Shown here: piece after piece, positions 7,124-11,841 of the stretch | Position numbering within the stretch: position 1 is the stretch's first letter | Layout of the letters: every line of letters starts with the position of its first letter | Translations under genes and position numbers: made by a program | DNA from: Chrysochromulina tobinii | Taxonomy: Eukaryota > Haptophyta > Prymnesiales > Chrysochromulinaceae | Assembly: GCA_001275005.1 (NCBI GenBank) | Contig: JWZX01001344.1 | Coordinates: 1-11,841, forward strand | Reading direction: 5' to 3' | DNA length: 11,841 nt | Notes under the pieces: generated by a model | The model's input: only the letters and a program-made list of their open reading frames with translations | Told to the model about the DNA's origin: nothing | Database searches by the model: none

Positions 7124-8434
7124 TCATGCATCATGGGCGGCGTGCCAACGCTCGGGCGAGCCGCTCGCGCCCGCCGCCATGGGCTTCATAGCAGGCAACA
7201 GTTGATCCTCCGTGTCCAGGGTGAGCACGTACTGCCCCGGGTACGAGCAGCGGATGACGGGCTGCAAGATGGTCGTCCAGCCCTGCGCCGTCATCCCCGG
7301 CTTGACGCGGAAGACGTGGCGCATCGCACGCACGCCAAACCACTCGTCCTCGAGCTCAAACCGAGATACATTGTCGCCGACCGGTACCATGCCGTGCACG
7401 CGCGGCGGCGAGTACTTGCAGCGAGCGCGGTCCGGGCTCACGTGCTCGTCGCGAAAGCGGTCGAGCCGCGCGAAGGTGCCGCTCGGCGAGTACGCATCCC
7501 ACCCCTGCCGCGTGATGGAGCGGCGCTCGTCGTGCTCGTCTAGGCGCAGCACGGTGTAGTTGTGCACGCTCTGGAGGCGCATCAACACGGTGGGGTCCAG
7601 ACGCGAGCCTTCCACAATCATGGCTCGCACGCGGGGTGCGGCGCCTTCGGAGAGCAGCTGCTCCAGTCGCTTCAACCACGTGCCCTCGGGGCCGTCGGCG
7701 TCCATCTTGAGCAAGTCGATCTCGCCACGTACGCCGGCTGCCGTCCATAGGAGTTCGTCAAAGTCGACGCCCGGTACGCTCTGCGGCAGCCCAAAATGCG
7801 ACGAGCAGTTCTCGCCGTAATTGAGGCTGACTTGGCTGGGCCCGTTCACGTTTCCCCAGCGCCAACATCTGCCACAGCACGAGCAATGCTTACAGGGCGA
7901 GGGCGCCATGCACCGCGGCTCTCGCCCGACGCAAGCGCGAGCATTGTACACCATCAGTCGATCAGCCCAGCAGTTGACCGCCGCGGTCTCGTTGAGAGCG
8001 CGCGCAAAATCCGAAGCTGGTTCCACGGAAACCACGTGGCTGCCAAGTTGCATCATGTAGGCGCTCATCCAGCCATTGTTGGCGCCGAGGTCGAGAGAGC
8101 GACACCGGCGGTGAGCCGGTCTCCGCTGGCAGTGCGACAGAAAGGATGCGATCGCCTCGAGCACGTGTGGCTCTGGGTCACCTGGTGACGCGATGACGCC
8201 TCGTGTGCTCCCAAGAGTGCAGCAGAAAGCAGATGCCCTTTGTGCATACAAGTCGCACTGTCCCGGTGTGAATTCCATGACCAGGTGTAAGGCATCAAAC
8301 GGCCAACGTGCGGGTAGGGTGTATGCACGGCTGAGCAGCTCGGCTGAACATGACAGCACATCGGGTCGTTGGCGCTGGCATTTGGCGATGCCCATCGTTG
8401 CTTCGTCCTCTGCGGAAGGATTTCCTTCACTCAT
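7124..8434 (-). CDS. FkbM-type SAM-dependent methyltransferase
   Basis: Complete 436-residue protein on the minus strand. A TAA in frame directly before the ATG at 8434 fixes the start unless there is an upstream exon. Motif I of class I methyltransferases is visible at residues 113-122 (SLDLGANNGW, the D-x-G-A-N-x-G loop that binds S-adenosylmethionine), followed by an acidic residue at strand 2 (SVEPA, E138). The FkbM family hallmark is at 238-250 (EIDLLKMDADGPE, corresponding to the usual DLLKID-E-G-E), with the following strand VRAMIVEG at 269-276. FkbM-family enzymes usually O-methylate sugars or small molecules; the substrate here cannot be told. Between motif II and the hallmark is an unusual insertion with a cysteine cluster (C175, C181, C184, C186, C187, C190). 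The C-terminal 150 residues lie outside the core fold and I do not recognise them. No signal peptide or membrane segment is evident, so a cytosolic enzyme is likely. It is divergent with the ARM-repeat gene to its right. Confidence 0.85.
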   Translation of the reverse strand: MSEGNPSAEDEATMGIAKCQRQRPDVLSCSAELLSRAYTLPARWPFDALHLVMEFTPGQCDLYAQRASAFCCTLGSTRGVIASPGDPEPHVLEAIASFLSHCQRRPAHRRCRSLDLGANNGWMSAYMMQLGSHVVSVEPASDFARALNETAAVNCWADRLMVYNARACVGREPRCMAPSPCKHCSCCGRCWRWGNVNGPSQVSLNYGENCSSHFGLPQSVPGVDFDELLWTAAGVRGEIDLLKMDADGPEGTWLKRLEQLLSEGAAPRVRAMIVEGSRLDPTVLMRLQSVHNYTVLRLDEHDERRSITRQGWDAYSPSGTFARLDRFRDEHVSPDRARCKYSPPRVHGMVPVGDNVSRFELEDEWFGVRAMRHVFRVKPGMTAQGWTTILQPVIRCSYPGQYVLTLDTEDQLLPAMKPMAAGASGSPERWHAAHDA

Positions 8435-8756
8435 TTAAGTTGATTTGTAACGGGCGCGGCGACCGAAGCATGCTCGTCCTCGATCGACGAAACGGGTTGG
8501 TCCGTCACTTTGGGCAGGTTTCTCCGACATTCCTGTCCGGGCTTCCAACATGATCGTGTTGAGCGCCGGCGCGCGCTCCTGTCCTCGCCACTGACTGCCA
8601 GAAAACGCGCAGACTCCTATCTGCCTACGGCGCCACGCTTGCTGGCCTGTACCCGGCTCCCCCCGGTGTCTTTTTACCGGAGTACCGGTACAATAGTCCC
8701 GGCTCCCCCGGTTTACCGGTAACAGTTGGAAACACGTTCACATTCACACACTCTAA
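8435..8756. promoter_or_regulatory. Divergent intergenic region, probable shared promoter, with repeated TACCGGTA elements
   Basis: A 322-bp gap between the starts of the minus-strand methyltransferase and the plus-strand ARM-repeat gene must hold the promoters of both unless upstream exons exist. Near the ARM-gene end the palindrome TACCGGTA occurs twice (8683-8690 and 8714-8721). Two copies of CGGCTCCCCCGG followed by TTTACCGG also occur (about 8654-8680 and 8700-8719), spaced about 46 bp. These repeats are the only evident cis-element candidates; no clear TATA box was identified. Confidence 0.5.
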
Positions 8757-9836
8757 ATGCCGCCCCGCGTCCCGCAGACCGCACGAGTTGCAGTAGCGGC
8801 AACCTTGGAGCGCCACGCCGTGGAGCAGCGCCAGGTCGACGAGCGCCATGCTAAGGAGCTCCGCGACCTCATGAGTTCTGCAATAAGCGCTGACGATCGT
8901 GAGGCCGTCGAGCTTCTGATTGCACGCCTTGTGCAGCTGCTGAGCAGTAACTCGGAAGCGGCGCAGAATGCGGCAGGCACGCTGTGTGACCTCGCCGCCG
9001 ACAACCCCACCAACAAGGACGCCATCCGAGAGGCGAGCGCCATCCCACCGCTCGTGGCATTGCTGCGTGCGGGCGCCGAGTCGACGGCGGCGGAGTATGC
9101 AGCAGGCACGCTATGGAACCTCACCACCAACAACCCCACCAACAAGGACGCCATCCGAGAGGCGGGCGCCATCCCACCGCTCGTGGCGTTGCTGCGTGCG
9201 GGCGCTGAGTCGATGGCGGCGGAGTATGCGGCAGGCGCGCTGCTGAACCTCGCCGCCGACAACCCCACCACCCGGGACGCCATCCGAGAGGCGGGCGCCA
9301 TCCCACCGCTCGTGGCGTTGCTGCGTGCGGGCGCCGAGTCGATGGCGGCGCGGAAGGCGGCAGGCGCGCTGTGGAACCTCACCACCAACAACCATACAAA
9401 CCGGGACGCCATCCGAGAGGCGGGCGCCATCCCACCGCTCGTGGCGTTGCTGCGTGCGGGCGCCGAGTCGACGGCGGCGCGGAATGCGGCACGCGCGCTG
9501 CAGAACCTCGCCGCTGACAACCCCACCAACCAGGACGCCATTGTAGCTTCTTTCGCTGGCGCCGTCGTGCCTCTTGATACATTCCCTGAGTTGCAGCGCA
9601 CGCTGCTGCGAGTGGCACTTGCGCGGCTACATCGCGCCGAGGCCGGTGAGGATGCTGCTGCACTGGAGGCGGCGCTGGCGGCGGCGACGGCCGTCGGTGC
9701 GGCGGACGAGGCAGCGACGGCGCGCGTGCGCTCGAGGCTCGATGAGCAGCGGGCGGCGGCGACCCAGCGCGCGCGGCGTGAGTCGGTCGGGCTGAACGTG
9801 CCGCTGCCTGCTGACTTCACATGCCCGATCACGTAG
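8757..9836 (+). CDS. ARM-repeat protein interrupted by a stop inside its U-box
   Basis: A 359-residue frame from ATG 8757 to TAG 9834-9836. A charged N-terminal helical region (about 1-53) is followed by one degenerate and four regular 43-residue armadillo repeats (about 54-96, then 97-139, 140-182, 183-225, 226-268) of the type PPLVALLRAGAES...NLTTNN. A helical Ala/Arg/Glu-rich linker (269-345) and the first residues of a U-box (ADFTCPIT) come next. ARM repeats bind protein partners; a U-box recruits a ubiquitin-charged E2, so the full protein would be an E3 ubiquitin ligase. The stop falls right after CPIT. In the related minus-strand gene the codons read CPIT-Y-D-K-M; here they read CPIT-stop-N-D-K-M, a 3-nt insertion converting TAC GAC to TAG AAC GAC. 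The frame stays open afterwards. As sequenced the product would be an ARM protein without a working U-box. A recent pseudogene, a readthrough gene or a sequencing error are the alternatives. Confidence 0.75.
   Translation: MPPRVPQTARVAVAATLERHAVEQRQVDERHAKELRDLMSSAISADDREAVELLIARLVQLLSSNSEAAQNAAGTLCDLAADNPTNKDAIREASAIPPLVALLRAGAESTAAEYAAGTLWNLTTNNPTNKDAIREAGAIPPLVALLRAGAESMAAEYAAGALLNLAADNPTTRDAIREAGAIPPLVALLRAGAESMAARKAAGALWNLTTNNHTNRDAIREAGAIPPLVALLRAGAESTAARNAARALQNLAADNPTNQDAIVASFAGAVVPLDTFPELQRTLLRVALARLHRAEAGEDAAALEAALAAATAVGAADEAATARVRSRLDEQRAAATQRARRESVGLNVPLPADFTCPIT
9045..9560 (+). repeat. Four 129-bp tandem repeats encoding armadillo repeats (plus-strand gene)
   Basis: Units at 9045-9173, 9174-9302, 9303-9431 and 9432-9560, each beginning with the codons for PPLVALLRAGAES. 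A more degenerate unit precedes at 8916-9044. Units are very similar at DNA level, including silent sites (CTCGTGGCGTTGCTGCGTGC recurs almost unchanged), pointing to recent expansion or homogenisation by unequal exchange. Confidence 0.85.
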
Positions 9837-9866
9837 AACGACAAGATGAAGGACCCAGTCGTCGCG

Positions 9867-9909
9867 TCCGATGGCCATTCCTACGAGCGCAGCGCGATTG
9901 AGGAGATCC
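9867..9909 (+). repeat. 43-bp perfect inverted-repeat segment, left arm end
   Basis: Identical in inverse orientation to 10665-10707. It is the innermost, most conserved part of a longer imperfect inverted repeat formed by the two ARM/U-box genes. Homology stops abruptly after GAGGAGATCC at 9909, where the plus-strand gene continues with the second half of its U-box. Confidence 0.85.
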
Positions 9910-10160
9910 TCCGCGGCCCGCACCCGCTCAGCCCGCTCACGCGCGAGACGCTCGGTACGGCGCTGGTGCCAAACCTCAACCTGCGGCGGCGCATCGAGGA
10001 GCACGAGGCAGAGCTCGATCGGATGGCCGAGCAGATGGCGTCGCGCATGGCCTCCGCCGTCGCTGAGGCGGAATCGGCGTCCCAGGCGGAGATTGAGGTG
10101 TTACGTCAGCAGCTTGCCGATGCCAAGAAGCGCGCCCGAACGGAGGGCGAGGATCCACCC

Positions 10161-10194
10161 GTGATGGGCGCTGTGATGGGCGCTGTGATGGGCG
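10161..10194 (+). repeat. 12-bp minisatellite in the C-terminal tail
   Basis: GTGATGGGCGCT is repeated at 10161-10172 and 10173-10184, with a partial third unit to 10194. The array is bracketed by identical GAGGATCCACCC blocks (10149-10160 and 10194-10205). In frame it gives repeated VMGA between two EDPP motifs. A slippage-prone tract in a disordered tail is the simplest reading. Confidence 0.7.
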
Positions 10195-10376
10195 AGGATC
10201 CACCCGCACCCAAGCGTGGCTGTGCAGTGGGCGCCAGCAGCCCACAGCCAGAGCAGTCAGATCAGAACGAGGTTGAGTGCTTGGGTGAATGGACGCGCGA
10301 AGAGGCCGAGGCTGCGCGCCACAAGGCAGGGACGCAGCAAGCTATCAACCTGGTTGATGACAACGAGGCGCTTTGA

Positions 10377-10488
10377 GGCGTGTCAGGCCCTTAACCCTTA
10401 ACGGTTCGCATGGAGGTGCGGTGGGCATGGCGGTGGGACCATGCGGTGATGGGGCCGGGGCCATGGCCGTGGCCCAAGTCACACAGGC
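10377..10488. other. Convergent intergenic sequence between the two ARM/U-box genes
   Basis: A short 112-bp gap in which both transcripts would end. It holds two copies of CCCTTAA (10389-10402) and a GGCCATGGCC palindrome near 10461. No gene or clear terminator is identified. The neighbouring 10510-10664, read as the tail of the minus-strand gene, is more AT-rich than its surroundings and may be older spacer DNA. Confidence 0.5.
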
Positions 10489-11841
10489 TCATACAGGTGG
10501 CTGGCGGCGGCACGCACAGCACGGCAATGAAAAATTTGTGTGTTTGCGGTAAAACGGTAAAAGTGACTGACAGAAAATGGGCTGAAAAATGGGCGTCGAA
10601 GACGGTACGGGTAGGAAAGTTCGGTTGCCCTTTGGCGAGATTCTCGTGAGAAGGTAAAAGTTCCGGATCTCCTCAATCGCGCTGCGCTCGTAGGAATGGC
10701 CATCGGATGCGACCACTGGATCCTTCATCTTGTCGTACGTGATCGGGCATGTGAAATCGGCAGGCAGCGCCACGTTCAGCCCGACGGACTCGCGCCGCGC
10801 GCGCCGCGTCGCCGCCGTCCGCAGCTCAACGAGCCGCGAGCGCACGCGTGCTGTCATCGCCTCGTCGGTCGTGCCCATTGCCGTCGCCATCGCCAGCGCC
10901 GCCTCCAATGCAGCAGCATCCTCGCCCGCCTCGGTGCGCTGCAGCCGCTCCGTCGCAACTAAGCGGAGCTTTTGCTGAAGGTGAGGGAAGGCGTCAAGAG
11001 GCGTGGCGGCGTCGGCGAGGGCGGCGAGGATGGCATGGCTACAAGTGTGGCTGTCTGAGAGATTCTGCAGCGCGCTCGCCGCATTCGTCGCCGCCTCCGA
11101 GCCAGCCCCCGCCTGCAGCAGCGCCACGAGCGGCGCGATGGCGCCCGCCTCGCGGATGGCGTTCCGGTTGGTGTCGTTTGAGTCGGCGAGGCTCCACATT
11201 GCGCTTGCCGCATACGTCGCCGCCTCCGAGCCAGCCCCCGCCTGCAGCATCGCCACGAGCGGCGCGATGGCGCCCGCCTCACGGATGGCGTTCTTGTTGG
11301 TGTCGTTTGAGTAGGCGAGGTTCCCCAGCGCGCCCGCCGCATTCGTCGCCGCCTCCGAGCCAGCCCCCGCCTGCAGCAGCGCCACGAGCGGCGCGATGGC
11401 GCCCGCCTCGCGGATGGCATTCTGGTTGGTGTCGGTTGAGTTGGCGAGGTTCCACAGCGCGCCTGCCGCATTCGTCGCCGCCTTCGAGCCAGCCCCCGCC
11501 TGCAGCAGCGCCACGAGCGGCGCGATGGCGCCCGCCTCACGGATGGCGTTCTTGTTGGTGTCGTTTGAGGTGGCGAGGCTCCGCAGCGCACCCGCCGCAT
11601 TCGTCGCCGCCTCCGAGCCAGTCCCCGCCTGCAGCAGCACCACGAGCGGCGCGATGGCGCCCGCCGCGCGGATGGCATTCTGGTTGGTGTCGTTTGAGTC
11701 GGCGAGGCTCCACAGCGCGCTCGCCGCATTCGTCGCCGCCTCCGAGCCAGCGACCGCCTGCAGCAGCGCCACGAGCGGTGCGATGGCGCCCGCCTCGCGG
11801 ATGGCGTTCTTGTTCGCGGCGCTGTTGACGGCAAGGTGGTC
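10489..11841 (-). CDS. ARM-repeat protein with truncated U-box, 5' end beyond the window
   Basis: Minus-strand frame open from the right edge to the TGA at 10489-10491; at its upstream end it still reads armadillo-type sequence (NSAANKNAIREAGAI), so the start lies outside the window. Six 43-residue ARM repeats (APLVALLQAGAGSEAATNAA type) follow, the last one degenerate, then the same Ala/Arg/Glu-rich linker as in the plus-strand gene and the first half of a U-box (ADFTCPITYDKMKDPVV to SYERSAIEEI). At the inverted-repeat breakpoint (10664/10665) the U-box stops and a 58-residue tail without similarity follows, rich in Phe, Pro, Arg and Ser. Missing are the PLSPLTRE-type second half and the coiled coil seen in the other gene. 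Without these the U-box should not fold normally, so E3 activity is doubtful. An intron at this point was considered, but no GT directly follows the break. Confidence 0.75.
   Translation of the reverse strand, partial: DHLAVNSAANKNAIREAGAIAPLVALLQAVAGSEAATNAASALWSLADSNDTNQNAIRAAGAIAPLVVLLQAGTGSEAATNAAGALRSLATSNDTNKNAIREAGAIAPLVALLQAGAGSKAATNAAGALWNLANSTDTNQNAIREAGAIAPLVALLQAGAGSEAATNAAGALGNLAYSNDTNKNAIREAGAIAPLVAMLQAGAGSEAATYAASAMWSLADSNDTNRNAIREAGAIAPLVALLQAGAGSEAATNAASALQNLSDSHTCSHAILAALADAATPLDAFPHLQQKLRLVATERLQRTEAGEDAAALEAALAMATAMGTTDEAMTARVRSRLVELRTAATRRARRESVGLNVALPADFTCPITYDKMKDPVVASDGHSYERSAIEEIRNFYLLTRISPKGNRTFLPVPSSTPIFQPIFCQSLLPFYRKHTNFSLPCCACRRQPPV
10665..10707 (-). repeat. 43-bp perfect inverted-repeat segment, right arm end
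   Basis: Reverse complement of 9867-9909. To its left (10664 and below) the minus-strand gene runs into sequence unrelated to any U-box, so this marks a rearrangement breakpoint. The spacer between the arms is 9910-10664. Confidence 0.85.
11008..11841 (-). repeat. 129-bp tandem repeats encoding armadillo repeats (minus-strand gene)
   Basis: Reading right to left, units are 11781-11653, 11652-11524, 11523-11395, 11394-11266, 11265-11137 and 11136-11008 (the last degenerate at its end), with part of another at 11841-11782. The period equals that of the plus-strand gene but the unit consensus differs (GAGSEAATNAA and SNDTNKNAIREAG against GAESTAAEYAA and NNPTNKDAIREAG). Each gene's repeats therefore resemble one another more than those of the other gene, a sign of homogenisation within each gene. 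Confidence 0.85.

Larger units (their letters stand above)
9837..10376 (+). pseudogene. Remainder of the U-box/coiled-coil region of the same gene, downstream of the in-frame TAG
   Basis: This lies in the same frame as the ARM-repeat coding region and is separated from it only by the TAG at 9834. It encodes the rest of a U-box (MKDPVVASDGHSYERSAIEE, then a PLSPLTRETL segment and LVPNLNLRRRI), then a Glu/Ala-rich likely coiled coil. A tail follows with a 12-nt repeat giving VMGA units, and the end is TQQAINLVDDNEAL before TGA. The 179 codons are intact, suggesting either that the stop is very recent or that the region is still translated by readthrough or after removal of the stop by splicing. 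An ATG at 9846 could start a separate product lacking the U-box Cys-Pro core, which would not be expected to work as a ligase. Confidence 0.6.

Noticed and set aside
7064-8434. Several plus-strand open frames across the methyltransferase gene
   Set aside because: All are antisense to a frame with clear SAM-binding and FkbM motifs.
8753-9844. Minus-strand open frame of 363 residues opposite the plus-strand ARM gene
   Set aside because: Antisense shadow of the ARM repeats; Ala/Ser-rich repetitive product with no motif.
10389-10402. Two copies of CCCTTAA resembling telomeric repeat
   Set aside because: Only two units, not the usual CCCTAA or CCCTAAA, and inside a gene-bearing region; chance is sufficient.
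10848-11828. Long plus-strand open frame of 326 residues rich in Arg, Pro, Ser and Trp
   Set aside because: It is the antisense of the ARM repeats; its periodicity comes from the minus-strand gene and its composition is unlike a real protein.
11008-11841. Regular 129-bp repeats as a possible CRISPR or satellite array
   Set aside because: No spacers, the period is a multiple of three, and the units translate to consistent armadillo repeats on the minus strand.
1-11841. tRNA, rRNA, transposase or viral genes
   Set aside because: No cloverleaf, rRNA-like segment, transposase or viral motif was recognised anywhere in the window on reading.

Overview
The window reads as nuclear DNA of a GC-rich unicellular eukaryote. 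The reasons are loosely spaced genes on both strands without operon structure, an ARM-repeat/U-box ubiquitin-ligase family (a eukaryotic combination), large polytopic membrane proteins, GCC/CCG trinucleotide runs, and long non-coding stretches containing recent duplications. A microalga such as a haptophyte would fit the composition and family mix. That is an inference; no marker gene is present.

Left half (about 321-6575): a direct tandem duplication of a roughly 3.1 kb unit. Each copy has a shared 5' flank (beginning at 321 and 3481), one long multi-pass membrane-protein gene (CDS 1108-3168 and 4309-6282), and a shared 3' flank carrying a hairpin. The two proteins are nearly identical in the loops I infer to be cytosolic and in most membrane segments. 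They differ strongly, including by indels, in the loops I infer to be exoplasmic, which also hold all the N-glycosylation sequons and several conserved cysteines. This looks like a locally expanding surface receptor or transporter family whose outward face diverges. I do not recognise the family; a remote STRA6-like relationship is only a hypothesis.

Middle (6576-8756): about 550 bp of unassigned unique sequence, then a minus-strand FkbM-type SAM-dependent methyltransferase (7124-8434). A 322 bp intergenic region separates it from the divergent gene on its right and probably serves as a promoter for both. It carries repeated TACCGGTA/CGGCTCCCCCGG elements.

Right half (8757-11841): two related ARM-repeat/U-box genes pointing at each other. 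Both are built from 129-bp (43-residue) repeats, and together they form an imperfect inverted repeat of at least 1.1 kb arms around a spacer of about 755 bp. Both U-boxes are damaged in different ways. The plus-strand gene has an in-frame TAG created by a 3-nt insertion inside the U-box, with the rest of the U-box and a coiled-coil tail still open in the same frame. The minus-strand gene loses the second half of its U-box at the point where inverted homology stops abruptly, and it runs off the right edge of the window at its 5' end.

No tRNA, rRNA, CRISPR array, transposase or bacterial-type operon was seen. Splicing cannot be resolved from this sequence alone, so eukaryotic start sites and possible 5' exons are uncertain.
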